A model generated the notes under the pieces. That model saw only the letters and a list, made by a program, of their open reading frames with translations. It was not told the origin of the DNA and ran no database searches. Positions 52,330 to 61,403 of a DNA stretch of 64,000 nucleotides are shown one piece after another. Location of the stretch: contig JADKGW010000002.1 of NCBI GenBank assembly GCA_016722075.1, forward strand, positions 558,001-622,000, given 5' to 3'. The position numbers and the translations under genes were made by a program. The number at the start of each line of letters is the position of its first letter. Position 1 is the first letter of the stretch. Origin of the DNA: Candidatus Kouleothrix ribensis. Its GTDB lineage: Bacteria; Chloroflexota; Chloroflexia; Chloroflexales; Roseiflexaceae.

Positions 52330-54051
52330 ATGACGCGAGCTATTCTCTATGCCAGGGTTTCATCTGACGAGCAGAACAAGGGGTCATCCCCCGATGACCA
52401 AATTCGCCGCTGCGCCGAGTACGCGCGGACACAAGGGTTCACGGTCGTTGCTGAAATACGTGACGATTACACTGGCTATGAGTTTGAGCGTCCGGGCTTT
52501 GACAAAGTACGCCAGATGATCGCCAATAGAGAGGCTGATACCCTTGTCTGCCTCTCGGGAGACCGGCTTGCACGTACCGTTTTCGTGGTCGGCCGGATAA
52601 GCAGTGAATTATTGCGCCGCCACCGCGTTAACCTCCATTTTGTCAGTCGTGGCCGGGTTGACTATGACTCGCCCGAGGGCGAGTTTATTATGCTCATGGA
52701 GGCTGTGGGCAATCAGTATTGGGGAACCAAAGCCAAGGAAGTTATGAAAAACGGGCGGCGGGCCTTGGTTCAAGACGGTATCAAGCCGGGCCAAGGTCCG
52801 ACACTCTACGGCTATGTCAAGTCTGGAGACCGCAAGGAGACCCGCTATCATATCGTCGAGGAGGCAGCGGTCATTATCCGCCGCATCTTCAAAGAAGTAG
52901 CTGATGGATGCGCTATCCTGGCTATTGCCCGTGACCTTACGAAAGAGGGCGTTCCCACCCCCTCCCAAGCTTCCAACATGCAGAAGGTCAAACGTAAAGA
53001 TTACGGTATCTGGACACCGAAGATCCTCCACCGTATCTTGAAAAACGAGGCCTATGCCGGGACGCTCTGGCTTAACCGCACGACCGGAACGCACGGCAAA
53101 GACCTTCAGTATAATCCCCGCGAGAAATGGATACCCGTTCCCATGCCTGCGATTGTTGACCGCGCTCTCTTTGATGCAGCGCAGGAGGCCCTTGCCGGTC
53201 ATGTCTCAGTACTCCGTGATGGTGGAGCGTATCGGCAAACCTTCCTTATGGCCGGCATCATACGATGTGAGCATTGCGCCAATCGAGGGCGACCCGGAAA
53301 TAATATTGTCACCCCCTCGATGCGCAGCTCAAAAGGGCGTCCTTTTGCCTATTACATCTGTTCAAAGAGCATCCTTAGCTATCTTGCTAAAGAGGAACGA
53401 TGCCCGTTACCATCGGTTCCCCGAGATAAGCTGGATAACGCGGTCTGGCGATTTGTCGAGGCACTTTACGAGAACCCCGATGCAATTCTAGCAAGCTTCC
53501 AAGAAGCGCAAGCACAGCGCCGGCGCGAGAACGCGGCAACTGAAAGCACGATTGCTGACCTGGAGCATACCCTTGCCGACCAGCGCACCAAGCAGGAGAA
53601 CCTGTGGCTAGAGATGGCCAGTCTGCCAAAGGAAGCAACGAGCGCGAAGACGGCGCTACACAACGTCTTGGCTCGTTTGGACGAGGCCATTGCCGAAGGT
53701 GTCGAGAAGGTCAGGGTTTTAAGTGCAACGCTCTTAGCCGTTCCCGATGACGAGTCACTTGCAATTTTCTGGGAGTACCGAGACCAGGTTCGGGAAGGCT
53801 TACAAAATGCCGATACCGTCGAGAAGAAGCGCAGGGTGATTGACGCGCTTAATGTTACGGTGAGTGTTCATGGCGATGCAGGGAAACCGAAGGCTACCTT
53901 GCACTGGTGGGGAATAGATACACCGCTTACCCTTGAGGATGATACACCAGATGGGCAGGGACCGGACTCAGCGCCGAAGCCAGTATCCCTCGATGGAAGC
54001 AATGGGAACGGAGTTAAGAGATATCCCCATTCTGCGGACAATAAGGCATAA
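52330..54051 (+). CDS. Large serine recombinase (integrase)
   Basis: 573 residues from the ATG at 52330 (GGAGGG upstream). The N-terminal resolvase domain opens ILYARVSSDEQ with the catalytic Ser at position 11 or 12 and contains LSGDRLAR. The recombinase domain (ILAIARDLTKEGVPTP...ILHRILKNEAYAGTLW) is followed by a zinc ribbon (IRCEHCANRG...YYICSKS...CPLPSVP) and a coiled coil (TESTIADLEHTLADQRTKQENLW). All parts of a unidirectional integrase are present. It lies 42 bp from the right att core, as expected for the enzyme that inserted this element. Confidence 0.94.
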   Translation: MTRAILYARVSSDEQNKGSSPDDQIRRCAEYARTQGFTVVAEIRDDYTGYEFERPGFDKVRQMIANREADTLVCLSGDRLARTVFVVGRISSELLRRHRVNLHFVSRGRVDYDSPEGEFIMLMEAVGNQYWGTKAKEVMKNGRRALVQDGIKPGQGPTLYGYVKSGDRKETRYHIVEEAAVIIRRIFKEVADGCAILAIARDLTKEGVPTPSQASNMQKVKRKDYGIWTPKILHRILKNEAYAGTLWLNRTTGTHGKDLQYNPREKWIPVPMPAIVDRALFDAAQEALAGHVSVLRDGGAYRQTFLMAGIIRCEHCANRGRPGNNIVTPSMRSSKGRPFAYYICSKSILSYLAKEERCPLPSVPRDKLDNAVWRFVEALYENPDAILASFQEAQAQRRRENAATESTIADLEHTLADQRTKQENLWLEMASLPKEATSAKTALHNVLARLDEAIAEGVEKVRVLSATLLAVPDDESLAIFWEYRDQVREGLQNADTVEKKRRVIDALNVTVSVHGDAGKPKATLHWWGIDTPLTLEDDTPDGQGPDSAPKPVSLDGSNGNGVKRYPHSADNKA

Positions 54052-54092
54052 CGGTACACTCCTCGAAAATAGGCATCGGGTTGCTGCTGGTG

Positions 54093-54100
54093 ATACGCCA
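54093..54100. other. Right attachment core (attR), ATACGCCA
   Basis: Second copy of the octamer found at 10065-10072. To the left lies the integrase; to the right the sequence becomes GC-rich host DNA leading to the acyltransferase gene. Confidence 0.6.
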
Positions 54101-54200
54101 CGGCCAGCGCCGATGTTGCACAAATCAGCCGCGCGGCAGCCGTATGGTAGCACAGCAGGGCGGCGATCCGCAATCGTCAGGGCGTGCAATCTGTAAGCGG

Positions 54201-56153
54201 TTATCGGCTGCTCAGGTGGCTCAGCCGATCGCGCAGCGCGCCGGCGATCAGGTTAGCGTACAGCTCGGCGCCACGCGGGCGCAGGTGGATGCCGTCGCGC
54301 CAGAACAGCTCGGGCCGGCCCACGCTGGCCGCGTGCCAGTCGACCATCAGCGTATTTGGGTAACGCTGCACGCCGTCGGCGATCACCGCATTATTAGGCG
54401 CCTCCCAGCGTCGCGGCACTTTTACGTTCACAAACAGCACCAGGCGCGTGTCGGCCAGCAGCTGCATGATGCTATCGAACTGGCGCGCGCTGAACGGGCC
54501 GTTGCTGCCGGTATGGATGATCACCAGATCGCCGAGCCGCCCGGCGTCGCGGCGCGCCTGCAGGTTCTTGATCACCGCCGCCGCCTGCCGCCCGCGCACA
54601 GCATCGACTTCGACACCCTCGATTGCAGTGCCAAGCGCCTCGACTGCGCCGGCCATCACCGAGTCGCCGATCGCGGTAGTGTGCCCGGCCGGCGTAGGGG
54701 CCGGCGCCGGCGCGGGTACACTCGTGGCTGGCGTGGCCGGCTGCGCCGTGGCGGCAGGCTGGTAGGCGCGGGTCAGTGTAGGCGCCTCGGCCGCGAAAGC
54801 CACGGCCAGGTTGGGCAGCGGCGTGGGCGCGCTGGTGGCCGCCGGCGCAGCCAATGCGCTCACCGGCGCCGCAGCCAGGCCGGCCGGTGCATCATCGGCC
54901 AGGTAGGCCGGCGGCGCGGGTGGCTGCGCATTGACCACTGCGCGCCCGAGCAGCAGGCACAGCCCCATAAACACCGCCGCGCTGGCCAGCCAGCGCATGC
55001 CCAGGCGCCAGCGCATCTGGCCGCGTGCAGCGGCCAGGTGCTGCCAGGCCCGCCACACCGCGCCGCTGCGAAAAGGTGTCTCGATCAGCCGATACGACAG
55101 CTCGGCCAGCAGCGCGGCGAGCGCAAAGCGCAGCACCAAGAGCGGCAGCCCGGCCATGCCAATATCGAGCTCGGGGCGCAGCAGCATGAACACGGGCCAG
55201 TGCCACAGGTACAGGCTATACGAGCGCAGGCCAGCCCAGCGCAGCGGCGGAATGCTCAGCAGCGCGGGCACCAGCCGGGCGCGCGGATGCGCCACCGCCG
55301 CGATCACCACAGTGGCGGCCAGCGCCACGCCTAGCAGCCCGCCCTGGTAGATCAGCGACTGAAACTCGTTGACCTGCGTGAAGCAGTAGCCCAGCGCCGC
55401 CAGCGCCGCCAGCCCGGCAGCATCGAGCACTGCCCCGGCCAGCCGCCGCGCCGGCATGGGTGCGCGGCCGGGCCTATACGCCAGCGCCAGCGCGGCGCCT
55501 AGCAGCAGCCCCGACGCACGCGTATCGGTGCCGTAATACAGCCGCGATGGATCGAGATCAGGCTGGAAGCTCAGGCCCATCAGCAGGCTCGCAAGCAGCA
55601 CGCCCACAAGTGTAGCCGCCAGCATGCAGCGCCGGCCAGCGCGCAGGCCCAGGCCCAGCAACAGCGGCCACAGCAGGTAGAACTGCTCTTCGACCGCCAG
55701 CGACCACAGGTGCTGCAATAGCGGCGGCCGGCCCACGATCTCGAAGTACGAGCGCTGCTGCGCGATCAAGTACCAGTTCGTAGCATAGCCCAGTGCCGCC
55801 AGTACATCCGGCCGCAGGCCCGCCAGCTCGCCCGGCAGAAACACGGCCGTAACGCCAACCACTGCGATCAGCAAGGCGAATAGCGCGGGCAGCAGCCGGC
55901 GCGCACGCCGCAGCCAGAACGACACCAGCCGCACCCGGCCGAACTGTGTGTGCTCGGCGAACAGCAGCGCGGTGATCAGATAGCCGCTGATTACGAAGAA
56001 CACCTCGACGCCCAGGAAGCCACCAGGGGTAGCGGCTAGGTCGGCGTGATACAGCATCACCGCCACAACCGCCAGCGCGCGCAGGCCGTCGATACCAGGC
56101 AGGTAGGCGGCGCCCAGGTGGGCAGGCTCGGCAGAGATGTGCTTCAGACGCAT
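54201..56153 (-). CDS. OafA-type membrane acyltransferase with C-terminal SGNH domain
   Basis: 650 residues. The N-terminal 370 residues are an acyltransferase-3 domain with ten or so membrane helices: LPGIDGLRALAVVAVMLYHAD, FFVISGYLI, RRARRLLPAL and LWSLAVEEQFYLLWPLLL. After a Pro/Ala-rich linker the last 150 residues form an SGNH-type hydrolase (AIGDSVMAGAVEAL, VIIHTGSNGP, DGIHLRPRGAELYANLI). Such proteins move acyl groups across the membrane onto sugars or peptidoglycan. It is the first host gene right of the element; before integration it lay about 0.2 kb upstream of the FHA gene. Confidence 0.9.
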   Translation of the reverse strand: MRLKHISAEPAHLGAAYLPGIDGLRALAVVAVMLYHADLAATPGGFLGVEVFFVISGYLITALLFAEHTQFGRVRLVSFWLRRARRLLPALFALLIAVVGVTAVFLPGELAGLRPDVLAALGYATNWYLIAQQRSYFEIVGRPPLLQHLWSLAVEEQFYLLWPLLLGLGLRAGRRCMLAATLVGVLLASLLMGLSFQPDLDPSRLYYGTDTRASGLLLGAALALAYRPGRAPMPARRLAGAVLDAAGLAALAALGYCFTQVNEFQSLIYQGGLLGVALAATVVIAAVAHPRARLVPALLSIPPLRWAGLRSYSLYLWHWPVFMLLRPELDIGMAGLPLLVLRFALAALLAELSYRLIETPFRSGAVWRAWQHLAAARGQMRWRLGMRWLASAAVFMGLCLLLGRAVVNAQPPAPPAYLADDAPAGLAAAPVSALAAPAATSAPTPLPNLAVAFAAEAPTLTRAYQPAATAQPATPATSVPAPAPAPTPAGHTTAIGDSVMAGAVEALGTAIEGVEVDAVRGRQAAAVIKNLQARRDAGRLGDLVIIHTGSNGPFSARQFDSIMQLLADTRLVLFVNVKVPRRWEAPNNAVIADGVQRYPNTLMVDWHAASVGRPELFWRDGIHLRPRGAELYANLIAGALRDRLSHLSSR

Positions 56154-56771
56154 AAGCCCGACGTTTCGTGATCAGAGCGCTGAGCGGCGATCATGCCGCT
56201 TCGGCCGGCGGCTGCATGTGGGCCACGGCTGGCTGTGCGACGATTGCGCCAGGCCACACTACCGGGCGGCCCGGCCGATCGTTGCTAGAAGTATGATACC
56301 GCAGTCGCGGCATCTCGACAACAGCATGCGCCAGGGCGCACACACGCTCGCTTCGGCACCCCGGCACCGCCGGCTTGATCGCACGCAGCCCAGGCGCAAT
56401 GCCTCGGTATAGCAGCAAACTGTTTCAAATTTGGTTGCCAATTGCACCACAATAGCGATCGTGGTGTGCCGCTGCTCTATGTACAATGCAGCCACATTCC
56501 GTGCTTGCGGTTCCCAAAGTTGGCGGGCTGGTGGGCGTCGAGCGTGGCCAAGGCACACGCAACTAGGCCGGCGGCCGACCGCGCAGGAGGTGGCCGCAAC
56601 AAACCCCGGCAGCGTACGTCGTGTAAACACTACCTACAACCAGCGGCCGGCCGCGCAGGAGGTAGGCCGCAACAAACCCCGGCAGCGTACGTCGTGTAAA
56701 CACTACCTATAACAATGGTACAATAGTATAAATCTGCCCGACCGTTAGCAACAACATAATGTGGAGGAACC
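56154..56771. other. Non-coding region with two tandem 72-bp repeats
   Basis: About 620 bp between divergent genes. No credible coding frame. The right half contains the tandem repeat described separately, and the desaturase promoter must lie at its end (TACAATAGTATAAAT near 56719). Confidence 0.6.
56571..56713. repeat. Two near-identical 72-bp direct repeats
   Basis: The unit begins GCGGCCGRCCGCGCAGGAGG, contains AACAAACCCCGGCAGCGTAC and ends GTAAACACTACCTA. Copies start at 56571 and 56643 and differ at a few positions and by one base in length. They lie directly upstream of the desaturase promoter. Confidence 0.9.
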
Positions 56772-57803
56772 ATGCAAGATCCGCCCAAGGGTACCGCAGC
56801 CAAGCGCACCAATTGGCAAGAAATTGTTGCAAAATATCAAACGCCCAAGCTCAGCAGCAGCCTCTGGCAAGTCGCGAACACGTTGATCCCCTACTTCATC
56901 CTGCTATACGCCATGTATCTCAGCCTGGGTGTCTCATACTGGTTAACGCTTGTGCTAGCTTTGCCGGCCGGTGGCCTGCTGACCCGCATCTTCATCCTGT
57001 TTCACGACTGCGGCCATGGCTCGTTTTTCAAAACCCCGCGCGCTAATAATATCCTGGGCATGATCTGCGGCGTCCTGGTGTTCACACCCTACTTCCAGTG
57101 GCGCTTCGAGCACGCCATCCACCACGCCACCTCGGGCGACCTCGATCGGCGCGGCACCGGCGACATCACTACGCTCACGATCAAAGAGTACCTGGCGCTC
57201 TCGCGCTGGGGCCGGCTGAAATACCGCCTGTATCGCAGCCCGGTCGTGTTGCTCGGTATCGGCCCATGGTACACCTTCTTGATCTCGCAGCGGCTGGTCA
57301 ACCCGATCTCGCGCCGCCGCGAGCGCCTGAGCGTGTATTTTACCAACCTGACGATCGTAGCGATCGTGCTGGTGGCCTGGGCTACGATCGGCATCGGGCC
57401 GTACCTGCTGATCCAGCTGCCGGTGGCGTTCATCGCCGGCCTGGGCGGGATCTGGATGTTCTATATTCAGCACCAGTTCGAGGGCACCTACTGGGCCGAG
57501 CACACCGAGTGGGACTACGCCACCGCCGCGTTGCGCGGCAGCTCGTACTTCAAGCTGCCCAAGGTGCTGCAGTGGTTCACCGGCAATATCGGCTTCCACC
57601 ACATTCATCACCTGAGTTCGCGCATCCCCAACTATGCGCTGCAGCGCTGCATGGAAGAAAATCCCGAGTTCATGGACGTGACCACGATCACCCTGCGCTC
57701 GAGCTTGAAATCGCTGCGCCTGAATCTGTGGGATGAAGAGCGGCGCAAGCTCGTGAGCTTCGGCTATATGAAGCAGTTCAGGCAGCAACAGCGCGTAACC
57801 TGA
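56772..57803 (+). CDS. Membrane fatty acid desaturase
   Basis: 343 residues with GGAGG before the ATG. The three His boxes are complete: HDCGHGSFF, HAIHHATSGD and HHIHHLSSRIPNY. Membrane helices surround them in the usual order. The sequence type matches acyl-lipid omega-6/delta-12-like desaturases, which insert double bonds using electrons from ferredoxin or a reductase. Host gene, GC-rich. Regiospecificity cannot be read from sequence. The start of cold-responsive control, common in the family, is not evident. Confidence 0.93.
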   Translation: MQDPPKGTAAKRTNWQEIVAKYQTPKLSSSLWQVANTLIPYFILLYAMYLSLGVSYWLTLVLALPAGGLLTRIFILFHDCGHGSFFKTPRANNILGMICGVLVFTPYFQWRFEHAIHHATSGDLDRRGTGDITTLTIKEYLALSRWGRLKYRLYRSPVVLLGIGPWYTFLISQRLVNPISRRRERLSVYFTNLTIVAIVLVAWATIGIGPYLLIQLPVAFIAGLGGIWMFYIQHQFEGTYWAEHTEWDYATAALRGSSYFKLPKVLQWFTGNIGFHHIHHLSSRIPNYALQRCMEENPEFMDVTTITLRSSLKSLRLNLWDEERRKLVSFGYMKQFRQQQRVT

Positions 57804-57837
57804 CAGTATTGCCATAGCACTGGCAAACCTGCCGTGG

Positions 57838-57883
57838 TATAATCTACAAATAGCTCTTGCCCTGGCCAGGCTGGCCAGGGCAA
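57838..57883 (+). promoter_or_regulatory. Promoter -10 and 13-bp hairpin in the leader of the C26 gene
   Basis: TATAAT at 57838-57843, followed by a perfect inverted repeat (TTGCCCTGGCCAG at 57857-57869 and its inverse at 57871-57883). The hairpin would lie at the very 5' end of the leader, 22 bp before the ATG at 57906. No clear -35 box. Confidence 0.5.
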
Positions 57884-57905
57884 ATACTATGCGCGAGGAG
57901 GGTGC

Positions 57906-58646
57906 ATGAAGCCCTATATCGGTATTTCATGTGGAACGTTTCGTGATCGCGATTGGTGCCCACCCGCAAACTTTCTGCGCAAGAATTATACTGATGCAAT
58001 TGTTACGGCAGGCGGCATCCCATTCATCCTGCCGGTTGTCGACGATATCGATGTGCTGCGCGCATTGTACGAGCGCGTCGATGGTATCGTCATCTCGGGT
58101 GGCGGCGATATCGACCCGCACTACTACGGCGAGGCGCCCTTGCCGGGCCTAGGCCCAACCGACAAAACCCGCGACGATATCGAGCTGCCGCTGGCACGCT
58201 GGGCGGTTGAGGAAGGCAAGCCATTGCTTGGTATCTGCCGCGGCTCGCAGGTGATCAATGTCGCGCTGGGCGGCACTCTCTACCAGGATATCCCCTCGCA
58301 AATTCATTCGCATCTGGTTCACGATAGCTCGTTCACACGCCAGGACTGGACGTACATGGCCCATGAGCTGCGGCTCGACCCCGACTCGCAGCTGGCGCAG
58401 GTGTTTGGCGAAACCTGCTTCATGACCAACTCGCTGCACCATCAGTCGCTCAAAGATATCGCCCCCGGCATCAGGGCCGTCGGCTGGGCACCCGATGGCG
58501 TGGTCGAGGCGATCGAGGGTGAGGGCGAGGCCTTCTTGATGGGCGTGCAATGCCACCCCGAGGCGCTCCAGGGCATGGCCGACCCACGCTGGCAGTTGCT
58601 GTTCCGCGAGTTCGTCGAGCGCTGCATGCAGCTGGTGGTAGCCTAG
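57906..58646 (+). CDS. Class-I glutamine amidotransferase-like hydrolase (peptidase C26), copy A
   Basis: 246 residues with GAGGAGG before the ATG. GIVISGGGDIDPHYYGE, the nucleophile segment LLGICRGSQVINVALGG (Cys) and GVQCHPEAL with the catalytic His are complete. This is the gamma-glutamyl-GABA hydrolase (PuuD-like) branch, which cleaves gamma-glutamyl bonds. The exact substrate is unknown. A close paralogue follows about 110 bp later. Confidence 0.9.
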   Translation: MKPYIGISCGTFRDRDWCPPANFLRKNYTDAIVTAGGIPFILPVVDDIDVLRALYERVDGIVISGGGDIDPHYYGEAPLPGLGPTDKTRDDIELPLARWAVEEGKPLLGICRGSQVINVALGGTLYQDIPSQIHSHLVHDSSFTRQDWTYMAHELRLDPDSQLAQVFGETCFMTNSLHHQSLKDIAPGIRAVGWAPDGVVEAIEGEGEAFLMGVQCHPEALQGMADPRWQLLFREFVERCMQLVVA

Positions 58647-58757
58647 CACCAATACCATGCGAATACGGCCGCTACGGCATGCTTCGATCGCATGTTGGCG
58701 TGCATTGCCCAAAATTCGCAGGCAGGAGCACACTCATACCCCACGCGAGAGGGTACC

Positions 58758-59504
58758 ATGAGCAACCGCCCGGCCGGCCGCCCAATCATTGGCATCCCGT
58801 GCAGCAGCTACCCCGACTCGTGGTTTACGCCGGCCAATGGCAATGCGATCAGCTACCTGCGCGCGCTCGAAGCCGCCGGCGGCATCCCCGCGCTGATCCA
58901 TCAGACACGCGACGCCGAGGTGCTAGATGCACACTACCAGCGCTGCGACGCGCTGCTGTTTGCCGGCGGCGAGGATGTCGGCCCGGCCCACTATGCCGCC
59001 GCACCGCACCCCCAGCTTGGGCCAATCAACCCGGTGCAGGATGAAAACGAGATTGCGCTGGCGCGCCGCGCGGTAGCCGACGGCAAGCCGCTGCTGGGAA
59101 TCTGCCGCGGCGTGCAGCTGCTGAATGTGGCACTCGGCGGCACGCTGTACCAGGATCTGCCGAGCGAGCGGCCCGATGGGCTGAACCATAGCGCGTCGAC
59201 CGAGCAGCACGACATGAGCTTTCTAGCCCACCCGCTGGCGCTGACCAACGGCTGCTGGCTGGCCGAGCAGCTGGGCGCGCACGAACTACTGGTGAACTCG
59301 CTGCACCACCAGGCGCTACACACTATTGCACCGGGGCTGCGCGTGGTCGGCCGTGCGCCCGACGGCGTGGTCGAGGCGGTCGAGGGCATCGGGCCAGGCT
59401 TCGTGCTGGGCGTGCAGTGCCACCCCGAAGAGCTGTGGGAGCGCGCCGACCCACGCTGGGCACGCGTGTTCGCCGGCTTTGTGGCGCTGGCAGGCCGGGT
59501 TTGA
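58758..59504 (+). CDS. Peptidase C26-like hydrolase, copy B
   Basis: 248 residues from the ATG at 58758 (GAGAGGG upstream); the open frame from 58692 has no binding site. It has the same motifs as copy A (LFAGGEDVGPAHY, LLGICRGVQLLNVALGGTLYQDL, GVQCHPEEL). The two proteins are clearly paralogous throughout, so this is a tandem duplication that has diverged. It probably hydrolyses a related gamma-glutamyl compound. Confidence 0.9.
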   Translation: MSNRPAGRPIIGIPCSSYPDSWFTPANGNAISYLRALEAAGGIPALIHQTRDAEVLDAHYQRCDALLFAGGEDVGPAHYAAAPHPQLGPINPVQDENEIALARRAVADGKPLLGICRGVQLLNVALGGTLYQDLPSERPDGLNHSASTEQHDMSFLAHPLALTNGCWLAEQLGAHELLVNSLHHQALHTIAPGLRVVGRAPDGVVEAVEGIGPGFVLGVQCHPEELWERADPRWARVFAGFVALAGRV

Positions 59505-59510
59505 AAGTTA

Positions 59511-59642
59511 CGGGTTTGAAGGTTACAGGTTTGAAGGTTCACCTGCCAACCTGCCGCCTGCCGCCTGCCAACCTGCAACCTGCCAACCTGCAACCTGCCA
59601 ACCTGCAACCGGCAACCTGCCAACCTGCCAACCTGCCAACCC
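59511..59642. repeat. Minisatellite of two short repeat types
   Basis: GGGTTTGAAGGTTAC-like units (three copies from about 59498) run into CCTGCCAACCTGCAA units (about eight copies or part-copies) to 59642. It fills most of the gap between copy B and the cytochrome gene. It is too irregular for CRISPR and has no spacers. Confidence 0.85.
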
Positions 59643-59654
59643 CGAGAGGAAGCT

Positions 59655-61403
59655 ATGCGCTCCTGGCCCATTTTCGCAATTGTTGCCCTGCTCATCACCG
59701 GCGTCGCCATCGGCGGCTGGCTGCTTGGCCGCAGTGCCCCTGAGCTGACCGGCCCCGCCCAGACTATCCGCTCGGGCGAGCTGAATGTGACCCTGCGCGT
59801 CGACCAGCAGTCGATCGGCGACCGCGTGATCGAAGTGACAGTGAAAGACCCGGCCGGCCAGCCGGTCGAGATCAACGAGCTGCGGCTGCGCTTCGCTATG
59901 AGCGATATGAACATGGGGATCAGCGAGGTAGTAGCGCAGCAAGTTGGCTCCGGCCGATTCCAAGCGCGCGGCCAGTTCTTCACCATGGCCGGCAACTGGG
60001 CAGTCGACACCGTGATTATGCAGACGCCCCAGAGCCTGGTGCTAGTACCGTTCACGCTGGCGATCAGCGCACCCGGCGAGGCCAGCGGGCCGCTCAACCC
60101 GCTGTCGAACGACGCGCAGACGATCCTGGCCGGCCAAAAGCTGTACGTGGCGAACTGCGCGACCTGCCACGGCGCCAGCGGCAAGGGCGACGGCCCATCC
60201 AGTACCGGGCTCAACCCACGCCCCGGCGACTTCACCCAGCATATGGTGCCGGGCAAGCACACCGACGGCCAGACATTCCTATGGATCAAGAACGGCTTCC
60301 CAAACTCGGCCATGCCGGCCTGGGATCAGCGCCTCACCGACGAGCAGATCTGGCAGCTGGTGCGCTACCTGCGCACCTTCGGGCAGCCGCCCGGCGCGCA
60401 GGCGAACGGCCAGACCGAGCAGCCCAACGCCCAGCCACAACCGAACGTGCCCAATGTGCAAGAGCCGCTGCCCTCGATCATCTTCACCCGCCGCGGCAAT
60501 GTCTGGCGTAGCGACAGCGGCACCGGTACGCTAACTCAGCTGACCCAGTTGGCAGAAGGTAGCTACCCCGAGTACCCCAGCTTCTCGCCCGATGGCCAGC
60601 GGATCGCGTTTGTCGTCATCACACCCGCGCCAGTCACCAGCACGCTGCCGCTGCCTACCTCGGCGCTGTACGTGATGAACGCCGACGGCAGCGCCATGCG
60701 GCCAGTCTGGCAGCCGGCTGAAGGGCTGCTGGGGTTGTTCACCTGGGCGCCCGACGGGCAGTGGCTGTACGTGGCCGCTAATGGCGTGAAGCTGGGCCAG
60801 GCTGGCGCCAGCAGTGACCGCCAGCTGGGGCTGGTGAAGCTCGACCTGGCCAGTGGCGCGGCCACGCCGCTGCTGGCCGACGCGCTCGACCCGAGCTTAT
60901 CGCGCGACGGCACGCAGCTGGCATTCCTCAAGCTCAGCGCCGACGGCTACACCATGTCGCTCAACATTGCCAGGCCCGACGGCAGCGGCGCACGCGAGCT
61001 GATCGGCGGCAAAGACTTCCAGGGCTTCTACGCGCCGCGCTTCTCGCCCGACGGCAAGCGGATCATCGTCGCGGCAATCGGCGGGCCTGACACCGACGCA
61101 CAGGGCCACCCGATCAAGGCAGCGACGCCCTCGCTGCTCGAGCGTACACTGGGGCTGCTGGCGCCTGCCAGCGCCGAGGCGCACGGCCTGCCCTGGGATC
61201 TCTGGGAGATCAACGCCGACGGCAGCGGCCTGCGCCAGCTCACACGCTTCTACGAAGACCTGCCGATGATCGCGTTCGCGCCCGATGGCACGCAGGCGGC
61301 GATCATGGGGGTGGGCGGCATCTATCGGCTCAACCCCGACGGCACTAACCTGCGACGGGTCGACCTGCAGGGCGACCACGGCGGGCTAGATTGGGCGCGG
61401 TAG
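59655..61403 (+). CDS. Exported cytochrome c with C-terminal beta-propeller
   Basis: 582 residues. One N-terminal membrane helix (IFAIVALLITGVAIGGWLLG), then a copper- or FixH-like beta domain (about 35-145), then a cytochrome c domain with CATCH near residue 170 and the distal Met region (NSAMPAWDQRLTDEQIWQLVRYLR). After a Gln/Pro linker, residues 270-580 are TolB/PD40-type propeller strands (FSPDGQRIAFV, WAPDGQWLYV, FSPDGKRIIVA). It probably works at the outer face of the membrane in electron transfer. The last 82 bp overlap the convergent hydrolase gene. Confidence 0.85.
   Translation: MRSWPIFAIVALLITGVAIGGWLLGRSAPELTGPAQTIRSGELNVTLRVDQQSIGDRVIEVTVKDPAGQPVEINELRLRFAMSDMNMGISEVVAQQVGSGRFQARGQFFTMAGNWAVDTVIMQTPQSLVLVPFTLAISAPGEASGPLNPLSNDAQTILAGQKLYVANCATCHGASGKGDGPSSTGLNPRPGDFTQHMVPGKHTDGQTFLWIKNGFPNSAMPAWDQRLTDEQIWQLVRYLRTFGQPPGAQANGQTEQPNAQPQPNVPNVQEPLPSIIFTRRGNVWRSDSGTGTLTQLTQLAEGSYPEYPSFSPDGQRIAFVVITPAPVTSTLPLPTSALYVMNADGSAMRPVWQPAEGLLGLFTWAPDGQWLYVAANGVKLGQAGASSDRQLGLVKLDLASGAATPLLADALDPSLSRDGTQLAFLKLSADGYTMSLNIARPDGSGARELIGGKDFQGFYAPRFSPDGKRIIVAAIGGPDTDAQGHPIKAATPSLLERTLGLLAPASAEAHGLPWDLWEINADGSGLRQLTRFYEDLPMIAFAPDGTQAAIMGVGGIYRLNPDGTNLRRVDLQGDHGGLDWAR

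Larger units (their letters stand above)
10065..54100. mobile_element. 44-kb integrated element with defence cargo
   Basis: Bounded by two ATACGCCA cores, lower in GC than both flanks, with a large serine integrase at the right edge. The backbone includes ParA partition, a winged-helix protein, a TraG/VirD4-like ATPase, a replication-relaxation protein, RadC-like and DUF2958 proteins, a toxin-antitoxin pair, a tyrosine recombinase and four insertion sequences. No relaxase or type IV channel genes were found, so it looks like an integrated plasmid or a mobilisable element that uses another element's machinery. The cargo includes an OLD nuclease, a short Argonaute operon and a DISARM-like operon. 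Confidence 0.75.

Noticed and set aside
59511..59642. CRISPR array
   Set aside because: Units are short, contiguous and degenerate, without spacers of even length, and there are no cas genes.
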